NCBI RefSeq assembly: GCF_003148495.1
Contig: NZ_QGGH01000004.1
Span: 543,129-607,128 of the forward strand
From: Mesorhizobium loti
GTDB lineage: Bacteria > Pseudomonadota > Alphaproteobacteria > Rhizobiales > Rhizobiaceae
Direction: 5' to 3'
Length of the DNA stretch: 64,000 nucleotides
Shown here: piece by piece, positions 7,712-17,261 of the stretch
How the letters are laid out: each line of letters opens with the position of its first letter
Position numbering within the stretch: the stretch's first letter is position 1
Made by a program: the position numbers and the translations under genes
Notes under the pieces: generated by a model
Seen by the model: only the letters and a program-made list of their open reading frames with translations
Databases searched by the model: none
Told to the model about the DNA's origin: nothing

Positions 7712-9814
7712 ATGCTCGACAAGCGCACCGGCGCGCGCCTCGCCAATCTGTGGGATGAGGCCAAGGCTCAAGCGATGAGCGAGCCGGAACTTCTGGTCTA
7801 TCGCTCGAACACGCTCGGCTCGGACAAGCGCGTCACCAACTATGGCGGCGGCAACACGTCCTCGAAGATCTGGCAGAAAGATCCGCTCACCGGCGAGACC
7901 GTCGAAGTGCTGTGGGTCAAGGGTTCGGGCGGCGACAGTGCTTCGATCAAGCTTGATGGTTTCGCCACGCTCTACATGGACAAGCTGCGCGCCCTCAAAG
8001 GCCTTTATCGCGGCGTCGAGCACGAAGACGAGATGGTGGGGTATCTGCCTCACTGCACGTTCAACCTGAATCCTCGCGCGGCCTCGATCGACACGCCGCT
8101 GCATGCCTACGTGCCGAAGCCTTTTGTCGACCACATGCATCCCGATGCCATCATCGCCATTGCCGCCGCCAAGGATTCCAAGGCGCTGACCAAGGAGATC
8201 TTCGGCGACGCCATCGGTTGGCTGCCATGGAAGCGCCCCGGCTTCGAACTCGGCCTGTGGCTGGAGAAATTCTGCCTCGAACATCCCGCCGCCAAGGGCG
8301 TCATCCTGGAAAGCCATGGCCTGTTCACCTGGGGCGACACCCCTCTGGAATGCTACGAGACGACGATCTCGGTGATCAACCAGGCGATCGAATGGTTCGA
8401 GCGCCGCTCCGAGGGCCTGGCCATCTTCGGCGGTGAAGTGGTCAAGTCGCTCGACGCCGCCGAACGCCGTGCCATTGCGGCAAAATTGATGCCGAAAATC
8501 CGCGGCCTGATCTCGGAAAAGAGCCACAAAACAGGCCATTTCGATGATTCCGCCGCTGTGCTCGAATTCGTCAACTCCAGGGATTTGCGGCCGCTGGCGG
8601 CACTCGGCACCTCGTGCCCGGATCATTTCCTGCGCACCAAGATCCGCCCGCTGGTGATCGAGTTCGATCCGGCAAAACCCGATGTCGATGCCGTCATCGC
8701 GCGCCTCGCCGACGATGTCGCCGCTTATCGTGTTGGCTACCAGGCCTATTACGACAGCTGCAAGCACCCGGACTCACCCGCCATCCGCGATCCCAATGCC
8801 GTCGTCTACCTGATGCCCGGCGTCGGCATGTTCACCTTCGCCGGCGACAAGGCGACGGCGCGTATTTCGGGTGAGTTCTACGTCAACGCCATCAACGTCA
8901 TGCGCGGTGCATCGACCGTCTCGTCCTATGTCGGCCTGCCCGCACAAGAAGCCTTCGACATCGAGTACTGGCTACTCGAGGATCTGAAGCTGCAGCGCAT
9001 GCCGAAACCGAAGTCGCTTGCCGGCCAGATCGCGCTGGTCACCGGCGGCGCCGGTGGTATCGGCCGCGCGACGGCCAACCGGCTGCTGCGCGAAGGCGCC
9101 TGCGTCGTGCTGGCCGACATCGACGAAACAGCGCTCGCCAGCGCCAATGACGAACTGGCCAAGGCCTATGGCAAGGATTTCGTCCGCCCGGTGCTGATCA
9201 ACGTCACCTCGGAGGACCAGGTCATTTCGGGCTTTGCCGAGACGGCGGTCGAGTTCGGCGGCATCGACATTCTGGTGTCGAATGCCGGCCTCGCCTCTTC
9301 GGCTCCGATCGAGGAGACGACGCTGGCGCTGTGGAACAAGAACATGGACATCCTGTCGACCGGTTATTTCCTGGTCTCGCGGGAAGCGTTCCGGCTGTTC
9401 CGGGTGCAAAAGATCGGCGGCAACATCGTCTTCGTCGCTTCGAAGAACGGCCTTGCCGCCTCGCCCAACGCCGCCGCCTATTGCACTGCCAAGGCGGCCG
9501 AGATCCATCTCGCCCGCTGCCTGGCGCTGGAGGGCGCGGAAGCCCAGATCAGGGTCAATGTCGTCAACCCGGACGCGGTGCTTCGCGGTTCGAAGATCTG
9601 GACCGGCGAGTGGAAGGAACAGCGCGCCGCCGCCTACAAGATGTCGACCGACGATCTGGAGGAGCACTATCGCTCGCGCTCGATGCTGAAGCGCTCGGTC
9701 TTCCCGGAAGACATCGCAGAGGCGATCTATTTCTTCGCCTCCGACATGTCGGCCAAGTCCACCGGCAACATCATCAATGTCGACGCGGGCAACGCGCAGA
9801 GCTTTACGCGCTGA
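7712..9814 (+). CDS. rhaD: Bifunctional rhamnulose-1-phosphate aldolase / lactaldehyde dehydrogenase
   Basis: A 700-residue fusion. Residues about 1-420 form a class II aldolase/adducin domain (zinc-type, with ESHGLFTWGD), which cleaves rhamnulose-1-phosphate to dihydroxyacetone phosphate and L-lactaldehyde. Residues about 430-700 are a short-chain dehydrogenase with the cofactor motif TGGAGGIG and a Tyr-x-x-x-Lys site (YCTAK), which would oxidise lactaldehyde. The ATG at 7712 follows GGGAGG; an upstream in-frame ATG at 7673 has no such site. The fusion is the form found in Rhizobium and Sphingomonas-type rhamnose loci. It is divergent from rhaR and upstream of rhaI. Confidence 0.92.
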   Translation: MLDKRTGARLANLWDEAKAQAMSEPELLVYRSNTLGSDKRVTNYGGGNTSSKIWQKDPLTGETVEVLWVKGSGGDSASIKLDGFATLYMDKLRALKGLYRGVEHEDEMVGYLPHCTFNLNPRAASIDTPLHAYVPKPFVDHMHPDAIIAIAAAKDSKALTKEIFGDAIGWLPWKRPGFELGLWLEKFCLEHPAAKGVILESHGLFTWGDTPLECYETTISVINQAIEWFERRSEGLAIFGGEVVKSLDAAERRAIAAKLMPKIRGLISEKSHKTGHFDDSAAVLEFVNSRDLRPLAALGTSCPDHFLRTKIRPLVIEFDPAKPDVDAVIARLADDVAAYRVGYQAYYDSCKHPDSPAIRDPNAVVYLMPGVGMFTFAGDKATARISGEFYVNAINVMRGASTVSSYVGLPAQEAFDIEYWLLEDLKLQRMPKPKSLAGQIALVTGGAGGIGRATANRLLREGACVVLADIDETALASANDELAKAYGKDFVRPVLINVTSEDQVISGFAETAVEFGGIDILVSNAGLASSAPIEETTLALWNKNMDILSTGYFLVSREAFRLFRVQKIGGNIVFVASKNGLAASPNAAAYCTAKAAEIHLARCLALEGAEAQIRVNVVNPDAVLRGSKIWTGEWKEQRAAAYKMSTDDLEEHYRSRSMLKRSVFPEDIAEAIYFFASDMSAKSTGNIINVDAGNAQSFTR

Positions 9815-9835
9815 GCCAACGTCGAAGCGCTTCCC

Positions 9836-9861
9836 TTCTCCCCGTCACTCTATGGGGAGAA
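9836..9861. repeat. Palindromic intergenic repeat between rhaD and rhaI
   Basis: TTCTCCCC (9836-9843) pairs with GGGGAGAA (9854-9861). It is followed by GGTGCCGGCAGGCGGATGAG, a phrase widely repeated between Rhizobiales genes. It may temper read-through from rhaD to rhaI. Confidence 0.55.
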
Positions 9862-9919
9862 GGTGCCGGCAGGCGGATGAGGGGCAGCGCTGACTGAACG
9901 CATTTTGGGAGGAACAGCA

Positions 9920-11212
9920 GTGTCCGAATCCATCATCTCCGCCGACCTCGTCGACAAGGACAACGCCGCGCGCAAGGCCAACCTCGAGCGCGACTACGCC
10001 TCGCTCGGTGAGCGCCTCGACCGTCGCGGCATTGCCATCGACGCCATCCGTGACAAGGTCGAGAAATTCGCCGTGGCGATCCCGTCCTGGGGTGTCGGCA
10101 CCGGCGGCACCCGCTTTGCCCGCTTTCCCGGCGCCGGCGAGCCGCGCGACATCTTCGACAAGATCGAGGATTGCGCCGTCATCAAGCAATTGACGCAGGC
10201 GACGCCGACCGTGTCGCTGCACATTCCGTGGGACAAGGCAGACCCGAACCGGCTGAAGCAGGCGGCCTCGCGCTTCGGCCTCGGCTTCGACGCCATGAAC
10301 TCCAACACCTTTTCCGACGCCAGGGATCAGAAGCTCTCCTACAAATTCGGCTCGCTGTCGCATGCCGATGCCGGCACGCGCCGGCAAGCGGTCGAGCACA
10401 ATCTCGAATGCATCGAGATCGGCAAGACGCTGGGCTCCAAGGCGTTGACGGTGTGGATCGGCGACGGCTCGAATTTTCCAGGCCAGGCCAATTTCGCCAA
10501 GGCATTCGAGCGCTATCTCGACGCTATGAAGGAGATCTACGCCGGACTGCCCGCCGACTGGAAGCTGTTCAGCGAGCACAAGATGTACGAACCGGCCTTC
10601 TATTCCACCGTCGTGCAGGACTGGGGCACCAACTACATGATCGCGCAGGAGTTGGGCGACAAGGCGTTCTGCCTGGTCGACCTCGGCCACCATGCCCCCA
10701 ACGTCAACATCGAGATGATCGTGTCGCGGCTGATCCAGTTCAAGAAGCTTGGCGGCTTCCACTTCAACGATTCGAAATATGGCGACGACGACCTCGATGC
10801 CGGTTCGATCGATCCTTACCGGCTGTTCCTCGTCTTCAACGAACTGGTCGACGCCGAACTTTCCGGCGCCGAGGGTTTCGATCCCGCCCACATGCTCGAC
10901 CAGAGCCACAACGTCACCGACCCGATCGAAAGCCTGATGCTGTCGGCCGTCGAAGTGCAGCGCGCCTATGCGCAGGCGCTGCTTGTCGACCGCAAGGCGC
11001 TGGAAGGCTACCAGGACAACAACGACGCGCTGATGGCGACGCAGACGCTGAAAGCCGCCTACCGCACCGATGTCGAGCCGATCCTGGCCATGGCGCGGCT
11101 GAAGACCGGCGGCGCCATCGATCCGGTCGCCGCCTATCGGGCAGCGGGCTACCGCGCCAAGGTCGCCGCGGAACGCCCGGCGGTCGCCGGTGGTTCGGGC
11201 GGGATCGTCTGA
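9920..11212 (+). CDS. rhaI: L-rhamnose isomerase (rhizobial type)
   Basis: A TIM-barrel sugar isomerase of about 430 residues that converts L-rhamnose to L-rhamnulose using divalent metal. It includes the metal-site-like segments FSEHKMYEPAF and LVDLGHHAPN, and the HFNDSKYGDDDL stretch typical of the rhizobial/Pseudomonas stutzeri isomerase rather than the E. coli RhaA. The GTG at 9920 is preferred because GGGAGG (9907-9912) lies seven bases upstream; the longer TTG-initiated frame would bury that site. It is the second gene of the rhaDI operon. Confidence 0.9.
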   Translation: MSESIISADLVDKDNAARKANLERDYASLGERLDRRGIAIDAIRDKVEKFAVAIPSWGVGTGGTRFARFPGAGEPRDIFDKIEDCAVIKQLTQATPTVSLHIPWDKADPNRLKQAASRFGLGFDAMNSNTFSDARDQKLSYKFGSLSHADAGTRRQAVEHNLECIEIGKTLGSKALTVWIGDGSNFPGQANFAKAFERYLDAMKEIYAGLPADWKLFSEHKMYEPAFYSTVVQDWGTNYMIAQELGDKAFCLVDLGHHAPNVNIEMIVSRLIQFKKLGGFHFNDSKYGDDDLDAGSIDPYRLFLVFNELVDAELSGAEGFDPAHMLDQSHNVTDPIESLMLSAVEVQRAYAQALLVDRKALEGYQDNNDALMATQTLKAAYRTDVEPILAMARLKTGGAIDPVAAYRAAGYRAKVAAERPAVAGGSGGIV

Positions 11213-11232
11213 GGCGAACTCTCGTCCGATAT

Positions 11233-11264
11233 TGCCCCTCACCGTTTTGCTTCGTGAGGGGGCA
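11233..11264 (+). terminator. Probable terminator after rhaI
   Basis: TGCCCCTCAC (11233-11242) and GTGAGGGGGCA (11254-11264) form a strong stem with an 11-base loop. The T tract that follows is short (CTTTGT), so efficiency is uncertain. Confidence 0.5.
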
Positions 11265-11329
11265 CTTTGTGAATGGACTCGATCCGTCCAACACGGTCTT
11301 CTAGGTGTCCCCCCGCCCGGAGAACCGCC

Positions 11330-13069
11330 ATGCCTCTCAACCGTCGGATATTGATCGCCGCCAGTCTTTCCATCACCTTCGTCCTGGCGCCGTTGACGAG
11401 CGTCTTCGCTGCATCACCGGCGCCAGCCAAGGGCGAGCATGGCATGGTGGTGACGGCCCAGCATCTGGCGTCCGAGGTCGGCATCGAGGTCTTGAAGAAG
11501 GGCGGCAATGCTGTCGATGCGGCGGTTGCCGTCGGCTATGCGCTCGCCGTCGTCTACCCCAATGCCGGCAATATCGGCGGCGGCGGCTTCATGACCATCC
11601 GTTTCAAGGACGGCAACTCGACCTTCCTCGATTTCCGCGAACGCGCGCCGCTGGCGGCAACCAAGACCATGTATCTCGACAAGGACGGCAAACCGGTGAA
11701 GGGCGCCAGCCTTGACGGCTATCTCGCGGTCGGCGTGCCTGGCTCGGTGGCTGGTTTAGAGATGGCGCGCGAAAAATACGGCAAATTGTCCCGACAGGAT
11801 CTGATGGCGCCGGCGATCAGCTACGCCAAGGACGGATTCATCCTCAATCAGGGCGACGCCGCCTCTTTTGCCGGCAGCGCCGACCGGCTGGCGAAGGATC
11901 CCGCGGCTGCCACCATCTTCCTGAAACCCGATGGCAAGCCCTATGGCATCGGCGAGCGCCTGGTCCAGCCCGACCTCGCCGCGTCGCTCGCCGCCATTTC
12001 GGAAAAAGGCCCGGATGCCTTCTACAAGGGCGCCATCGCCGACGCCATCGTCAAGGCGAGCGGCGCCAAGGGCGGCATCCTGGCCAAGCCGGACTTCGAG
12101 CAATATGCGGTGCGCGAGCTGAAGCCCGTGACCTGTAGTTATCGCGGCTACGAGATCACCTCCTCGCCGCCGCCGAGTTCCGGCGGTGTCATCATCTGCG
12201 AAATCCTTAATGTGCTCGAAGGCTATCCCTTATCCTATCTCGGCGCCGGTTCCGCCGAGACCGTCCATGTCATGGTCGAGGCGATGCGCTATGCCTATGT
12301 CGACCGCAATTCAGCGCTCGGCGATCCCGATTTCGTCGACAATCCGGTCTCGAAACTGCTTGATAAGGCCTATGCCAAGGATATCCGCGACAAGATCGAC
12401 CCGTTCCGGGCCGGCGTGTCGCAGGACCTGATGCCGAAGGGCTTTGGCGAGAGCAAGGAGACGACGCATTATTCGATCATCGACAATGACGGTAATGCGG
12501 TCGCGGTCACCTATACGCTGAACGGATCCTTCGGCGCCGGCGTCGTCGCCGACGGAACCGGCATCCTGCTCAACAACGAGATGGACGATTTCACCCAGAA
12601 GCCCGGCGTGCCCAACCTCTATGGCCTGGTCCAGGGTGAGGCCAATGCCATCCAACCGAAAAAGACGCCGCTGTCATCGATGAGCCCGACCGTGGTGGCC
12701 AAGGACGGCAAGCCGTTCATGGTCATTGGCAGTCCCGGCGGTTCGCGCATCATCACCATCACGCTGGAAGCCATCGTCAACGTCATCGACCACGGCATGA
12801 ACATCCAGGAGGCGATCGACGCGCCGCGCATCCATCACCAGTGGCTGCCCGACACGGTCTATATCGAGCCGTTCGGTCTGTCCCCGGACACCGAAAAGCT
12901 GCTGGCCGGCATGGGTTATCACCTCGATCTCGCTGACCAGACCTGGGGCCAGGCAGCGGGCATCCTGGTCGGCGGCAAGAGCCTGGCGGAGATCGAGAAG
13001 GGCGGCGGCGCCCGCTACAACGGCGCCATCGACAGCCGCGCCGCCTCTGGCGAGGCGCTCGGATATTGA
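11330..13069 (+). CDS. ggt: Gamma-glutamyltransferase precursor
   Basis: A 579-residue exported Ntn-hydrolase that transfers or hydrolyses the gamma-glutamyl group of glutathione in the periplasm. Residues 1-27 are a signal peptide ending SVFAAS. The large-subunit start (GMVVTAQHLASEVG, then GGNAVDAAVA and GGGGFM) is standard. The self-processing Thr is in KETTHYSIID, which begins the small subunit, and GSPGGSRI is the glycine-rich oxyanion region. ATG 11330 follows a GGAGA site and puts the signal peptide at the true N-terminus; the upstream in-frame start does not. It is monocistronic after the rhaI terminator. Confidence 0.92.
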   Translation: MPLNRRILIAASLSITFVLAPLTSVFAASPAPAKGEHGMVVTAQHLASEVGIEVLKKGGNAVDAAVAVGYALAVVYPNAGNIGGGGFMTIRFKDGNSTFLDFRERAPLAATKTMYLDKDGKPVKGASLDGYLAVGVPGSVAGLEMAREKYGKLSRQDLMAPAISYAKDGFILNQGDAASFAGSADRLAKDPAAATIFLKPDGKPYGIGERLVQPDLAASLAAISEKGPDAFYKGAIADAIVKASGAKGGILAKPDFEQYAVRELKPVTCSYRGYEITSSPPPSSGGVIICEILNVLEGYPLSYLGAGSAETVHVMVEAMRYAYVDRNSALGDPDFVDNPVSKLLDKAYAKDIRDKIDPFRAGVSQDLMPKGFGESKETTHYSIIDNDGNAVAVTYTLNGSFGAGVVADGTGILLNNEMDDFTQKPGVPNLYGLVQGEANAIQPKKTPLSSMSPTVVAKDGKPFMVIGSPGGSRIITITLEAIVNVIDHGMNIQEAIDAPRIHHQWLPDTVYIEPFGLSPDTEKLLAGMGYHLDLADQTWGQAAGILVGGKSLAEIEKGGGARYNGAIDSRAASGEALGY

Positions 13070-13107
13070 GGTTAGCGAGGCCGGGGATAGCTCAGAGGAA
13101 GGGCTTG

Positions 13108-13144
13108 GAGCAGCGTGGCGATTCGGGTCGATCGCCCGCTGCTC
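13108..13144 (+). terminator. Hairpin downstream of ggt
   Basis: GAGCAGCGTGGCG (13108-13120) and CGCCCGCTGCTC (13133-13144) pair with one bulged base. There is no T run. It lies between the convergent ggt and the membrane-protein gene and may serve both. Confidence 0.4.
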
Positions 13145-13174
13145 AAGAGGGTTGGCTCATAGCCAGGATGGTCG

Positions 13175-13522
13175 TCACAGGACCAGCGTGAGGGTGGACG
13201 CAATCAGCATCAGGGCGGCAATGCCGACGAACAGCGCATAGATGCGCGGCCGGTCGAGCAGCAATGCGTTTCCGGATATCCAGGCAGACGTGGCACCGCC
13301 AAGCGCGAAGAGGAAGCCGTTGCGGTGCCCGAAGACCATCGACGCGGCCATCAGCCCGCCAATGATCAGCGCGCCGAACACTATGATCACGGCCACGGCG
13401 TATTTCTCGAAATCGTTGCCGCTTCCCATGCTCGGACCGATCGCGTTCAACGTCGGCAGGTCGTCCGGATCGAAGGGGTTCGTCGACCCATATTCGTCTT
13501 GACCGGCAGGCTCTCGCATCAT
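13175..13522 (-). CDS. Small membrane protein of unknown function
   Basis: A 115-residue protein with a polar, proline-rich N-terminus and three hydrophobic helices (about residues 37-60, 66-85 and 92-113). The ATG at 13522 is directly followed by a second ATG and preceded by GGAGA five bases away, which decides the start over the longer frame. No catalytic motif is visible and no family is recognised. Confidence 0.6.
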   Translation of the reverse strand: MMREPAGQDEYGSTNPFDPDDLPTLNAIGPSMGSGNDFEKYAVAVIIVFGALIIGGLMAASMVFGHRNGFLFALGGATSAWISGNALLLDRPRIYALFVGIAALMLIASTLTLVL

Positions 13523-13743
13523 TCGTTCTCCGTATAGCGGCAACAAATCATCAAGCCTCGCCGAGTGCAACCCGATCGCGCCGCCTTGAGGCGTTCGACC
13601 GGTCTTTAACGCCCTCGGGCGGCGGCTTGCCGCCGGCTTTTTGATTCGTGCCCCGGCCGTCTTTTGTCTCAGGCAATCCAGGACACGGCTGCCCGGAGGC
13701 GACCGTGGACCCCTCTATCATGGAATGCATTCGTGGAGGAAAA

Positions 13744-14007
13744 ATGATGCGGGATGTGGATTGGGCTTCGCTGGCAGCGATTCTCGGTGGCGGTGACGCC
13801 GCACAGCACCATGACGAAGGCCAAATCGCCTTGCCGCCAACGCGAATGTGGAACACGGCCGCGTCTGATCGCGACCCTGGACGCGTCGCATCGTCACGGG
13901 TCCATGCGACGCGCTTCAGCTATTGCATGCCAGATCACGGCAGGCAGGCTGGCATGCATCAGAACTTCATGCTGAGGCTGCCCTTGATGACACGGCCTTC
14001 GCCATAG
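13744..14007 (+). CDS. Candidate small protein, uncertain
   Basis: An 87-codon frame opens with two ATGs behind a near-perfect ribosome site (GGAGGAAAA). It has no hydrophobic segment or known motif and its end overlaps the 3' end of the convergent receptor gene by about 50 bases. The ribosome site is the only real support; the frame may be chance. Confidence 0.25.
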   Translation: MMRDVDWASLAAILGGGDAAQHHDEGQIALPPTRMWNTAASDRDPGRVASSRVHATRFSYCMPDHGRQAGMHQNFMLRLPLMTRPSP

Positions 14008-16115
14008 ATGCAGCTGAGGTCTTTGTTGCTGCCGGCCTCATAGCAGGTCGAATAGTAGGTCTTGTCGAACAGGTTGGAGACGTTGAGCGCCGCCTGCCAG
14101 CCATTCTTCTTGTAGCGCAGTGCCGCATCGACCAGCGTGTGGCCAGGCACGTTCACTGTGTTCGCATTGTCGCCGAAGCTGGCGCCGATATAGCGCACGC
14201 CGGCGCCGACGCTCAGGCCCTCGAGCACGCCGCTGCCAACCTCGTAATTGGCCCATAGCGATGCCTGGTGTTCCGGCACCCTGGCCGGGCGGTTGCCGAT
14301 GATGGCGGCGGCATCGCTGGTTATCTCCGCGTCGAGATAGGTGTAGGCCGCCGTCATGCTGAGGCCGGAAGCCAGGTCGGCGTTAGCCTCGATCTCCAGG
14401 CCGCGATGGCGGACTTCTCCGGTCTGGACCTGGTAGACGGGATTGGCTGCTGCCGTCGGCACATTGGTCTTGCGCAGGTCGAACAGCGAAGCGGTGATGA
14501 AGCCGGGGAAGAAGGTCGGCTCGTATTTCACGCCGACTTCGTACTGCTTGCCCAGCGAAGGCAGCAGCGCGTCTCCGGACTGGGTCGGGCCGATATTGGT
14601 GGTGAAGGATTCGGCATAGCTGGCGTAGGGCGTCAGGCCATTATCGAAGAGATAGCCGATGCCGATATTGCCGGTGAAGGCATGGTCCTTCTGATCGTAG
14701 CTGCCTGCATCATCGAGCCGGTCGAAATTGGTGTGGTCGATCCAGGCCTGCCGGCCGCCGACGGTCAGGATCCAGTGGTCGGCGATCTTGGACTGGTTTT
14801 GTGCATAGAGACCGACCTGGCTGATCGTCTCCACGCGATCCGTAATGATGAGGCTCGGCGGCGTGACCGGGATCGAATAGTCCGGGCTCTGGGTGTCCAG
14901 CGCCGGACCCTCGCCGTAGCCGTTGCGCCCGTCGACCGACTGCCTGCTGTAGTCGAGACCGAACAACAGCTTGTTTTCGACCGCGCCGAAGTCAGCCTTG
15001 TATTCGGCCTGGTTGTCGACGTTGAACAGCCTTGCGGTCTCGTCCACGGTGAACAAGGTGCGCGACATCGTATGGTCGTCGATCATGTCCGGGCCACCAA
15101 GCCATTCGCCATAATAGAGCTGGCGGTAGTCGGTTTCCTGCTGCGAGTAGCGCAGGTTCTGCCGCACCGTCCAATGGTCGTCGAACTCATGGCTGAACTG
15201 GTAGCCGATCGAGCCGTGGTTGGCATCGAAACGGTCGAAATCGGGCGAGCCGGTGAAGAAATTGCGTGGCAGATTGCCATACTGCGCCGGCAGAAACTGA
15301 ATCGGCGTCAGCCTGTCCCACTGGTAGTTGGCCAGGATGGTCAGCGAGGTCTGCGCATCCGGCTGCCACTTGAGCGCCGGCGCGACGAAAATGCGATCGT
15401 TGCGGGAATAGTCGGTTTCGAGCTCGCCGTTGCGAACCAGACCGGTCAGCCGGTATGACCACACGCCGGCATCGTCGATCGGGCCACCTATATCCAGCCC
15501 GGCCTCGACAGTGTTGAAGCTGCCATAGCTGAGGAAGCCGTCATAGATCGGCTTGTCGGTCGGCCGCTTGGTGACGGCATTGACCATGCCGCCAGCCTCG
15601 TTCTCGCCGTAGAGAACCGAGGACGGTCCCTTCAGCACCTCGATCCGCTCCAGCCCGTAGGGCTCGATCTTGAAGCCGGAAAAATCGATCACCTTCTGCG
15701 GCAGCCCGTCGCGATAGATCGCCGACGTGCAGAGGTCGAAGCCACGAATCAGGCATTGGTCGAAGCGATCGTCGATGCCCCATGGCGAGATGGTGACGCC
15801 GGCAAGATAGGACAAGGCGTCCTCAAGCTGCCCCGGCTGGCGGTCGTCGAGCTGCTTGCGGGTCACCACCGAAATCGAGCGCGGAATTTCCTTCAGCGGC
15901 GTGTCGGTCTTCGAGCCGGTGGTGGTGTTCCTGGCGATGTAGCCGTCATCCGGTCCGAGCGGGCTGTCGCTCTTTCCCTCGACATTGATCGGGTTGAGCT
16001 CGGTCGTGGCTTCCTGCGCAAGGGCCTGGGTGCAAAGCAGGGTCGAAAGCGATGCGACCACGAGGCCCTGGGCCCGGCTTCGCCGACGCGCCGCACGATA
16101 TGCACTCAACCCCAT
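13959..16115 (-). CDS. TonB-dependent siderophore receptor
   Basis: A 718-residue outer-membrane receptor of the FhuA/FoxA class. A signal peptide ends near residue 33 (ALAQEA). The plug domain follows with EIPRSISVVTRKQLDDR, the LSYLAGV box, IRGFD and RIEVLKGPSSVLYG. The rest is a beta-barrel ending in the terminal aromatic (SLSMKF) needed for outer-membrane insertion. It should import a ferric hydroxamate or related siderophore, judged from the FhuD- and FhuB-like proteins encoded divergently. The promoter region holds a RirA-type iron box. The exact siderophore cannot be read from sequence. Confidence 0.92.
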   Translation of the reverse strand: MGLSAYRAARRRSRAQGLVVASLSTLLCTQALAQEATTELNPINVEGKSDSPLGPDDGYIARNTTTGSKTDTPLKEIPRSISVVTRKQLDDRQPGQLEDALSYLAGVTISPWGIDDRFDQCLIRGFDLCTSAIYRDGLPQKVIDFSGFKIEPYGLERIEVLKGPSSVLYGENEAGGMVNAVTKRPTDKPIYDGFLSYGSFNTVEAGLDIGGPIDDAGVWSYRLTGLVRNGELETDYSRNDRIFVAPALKWQPDAQTSLTILANYQWDRLTPIQFLPAQYGNLPRNFFTGSPDFDRFDANHGSIGYQFSHEFDDHWTVRQNLRYSQQETDYRQLYYGEWLGGPDMIDDHTMSRTLFTVDETARLFNVDNQAEYKADFGAVENKLLFGLDYSRQSVDGRNGYGEGPALDTQSPDYSIPVTPPSLIITDRVETISQVGLYAQNQSKIADHWILTVGGRQAWIDHTNFDRLDDAGSYDQKDHAFTGNIGIGYLFDNGLTPYASYAESFTTNIGPTQSGDALLPSLGKQYEVGVKYEPTFFPGFITASLFDLRKTNVPTAAANPVYQVQTGEVRHRGLEIEANADLASGLSMTAAYTYLDAEITSDAAAIIGNRPARVPEHQASLWANYEVGSGVLEGLSVGAGVRYIGASFGDNANTVNVPGHTLVDAALRYKKNGWQAALNVSNLFDKTYYSTCYEAGSNKDLSCIYGEGRVIKGSLSMKF

Positions 16116-16179
16116 CTCGATACCCCTTATGGCTGCGATGCGCGCAGGATCATTCCGCCCTGTGCTAATTTAAAATTGT

Positions 16180-16194
16180 TGACTCGTTTAGTCA
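16180..16194. promoter_or_regulatory. IRO/RirA-type iron-responsive box
   Basis: TGACTCGTTTAGTCA fits TGA-N9-TCA, the motif described for RirA regulation of rhizobial iron-uptake genes. It lies 65 bases upstream of the receptor start on the minus strand and between divergent iron-transport genes, so iron repression of both directions is likely. Confidence 0.6.
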
Positions 16195-16202
16195 TCTTCA
16201 AT

Positions 16203-16234
16203 GTTGACTATTAAACTCATGTTTCATAGTCAAC
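16203..16234. promoter_or_regulatory. Inverted repeat in the siderophore promoter region
   Basis: Perfect 9-base arms GTTGACTAT (16203-16211) and ATAGTCAAC (16226-16234) surround 14 bases. The arms share the GTTGACT core with the adjacent iron box, so this may be a second binding site for the same or another iron regulator controlling the divergent genes. Confidence 0.5.
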
Positions 16235-16340
16235 CAGCCATCGGCTGCCGACAGCCAGATTTTTGAACCGCGTCGTGTTGGAGAAAACCCGTGCCTGAAA
16301 TCCACGCCCAGCCGGCGTTCCGCACAGGCGCTGCGCGGTA

Positions 16341-17261
16341 ATGGCGGTCCTTGAATCCCACAGAGCTGACCGTCTGCGCGGCCGGATCACCCGGCGCGGC
16401 GCGCTGGGACTTTTCGTCCTGTCCTTCGCTGCAATTGCATCGCCATCTGCCGCGGCGAAACCGTTGCGCATCGTCTCCCTGGATGACGGGCTGGCCGAGA
16501 CCTTGCTCGTGCTCGGCGTCAATCCGGTCGCCATTGCCGGCCGCGACATCTGGGAGACCTGGGTGGTCGAACCGCCGCTGCCGCCTGAGATCGCCGATGT
16601 AGGCACGCTGCTCGAACCCAATCTCGAATTGCTGCAGCAGCTCAGGCCCGACATCATCCTGTCCATGCCGTATCTCGACGGCATCAAGCCGCTGCTCGAA
16701 CGCGTGGCGCCGGTGACGACGATCGGGCTCTATACCGAAGCCGGGCAGCCCTATCAGCGCGCCGTCGAGGCAACCCGCCAGCTCGCCAGGCTTGTCGGCA
16801 AGAAAAGCGAAGGCGAGGCGCTGATCGCGGCGACGGATGCGTATTTTTCGGAAGTTCGCCAGCAACTGGCGCCGCTTTCGGCGCGGCCGATCTATGTCGT
16901 CAGCTTCATGGACCCGCGCAATGTGCGCGTCTACGGCAAGAAGAGCCTGTTTCAGGAGGTGTTCGACCGCATCGGGCTCAGCAATGCCTGGACGGCCGAG
17001 ACCAATTATTGGGGGTTTTCGATCGTCGGCATCGACGGGCTGGCGACATCCAGCGACGCGCGCCTTGCCTATCTCGAACCCTTGCCCGAGGGCGCCGGCG
17101 GCACGCTGACCGAAAGTCCGGTCTGGAACGCCATGCCTTTCGTGCGCAGCCGCTCGATCATGCGCCTTCCCGCCGTCCACATGTTCGGCGCGCTTCCGTC
17201 CGCCAGCCGTTTTGCTCGGGTCCTGGCGTCGGCGATGGCCGCGGAGGCAGCCCGTGGCTGA
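16341..17261 (+). CDS. FhuD-like siderophore-binding protein
   Basis: A 306-residue periplasmic binding protein of the FhuD/FecB class that would hand ferric siderophore to the FhuB-like permease. The N-terminus has a twin-arginine-like ITRRGALGLFV signal and a cleavage region ASPSAAA. The mature chain starts RIVSLDDGLAETLLVLG and contains the helical-backbone features of the family (LRPDIILSMPYLDG). The permease gene starts inside its last codons. The name fhuD is used by homology only; xenosiderophore specificity is unknown. Confidence 0.85.
   Translation: MAVLESHRADRLRGRITRRGALGLFVLSFAAIASPSAAAKPLRIVSLDDGLAETLLVLGVNPVAIAGRDIWETWVVEPPLPPEIADVGTLLEPNLELLQQLRPDIILSMPYLDGIKPLLERVAPVTTIGLYTEAGQPYQRAVEATRQLARLVGKKSEGEALIAATDAYFSEVRQQLAPLSARPIYVVSFMDPRNVRVYGKKSLFQEVFDRIGLSNAWTAETNYWGFSIVGIDGLATSSDARLAYLEPLPEGAGGTLTESPVWNAMPFVRSRSIMRLPAVHMFGALPSASRFARVLASAMAAEAARG

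Noticed and set aside
7664..8767. Long minus-strand open frame (367 codons)
   Set aside because: It is antisense to rhaD, has no motif or ribosome site and arises from high-GC codon use of the real gene.
9845..11242. Long minus-strand open frame (465 codons)
   Set aside because: Antisense shadow of rhaI; the plus-strand product matches a known isomerase over its full length.
14268..15458. Plus-strand open frame (396 codons)
   Set aside because: Antisense to the TonB receptor; composition typical of a shadow frame.
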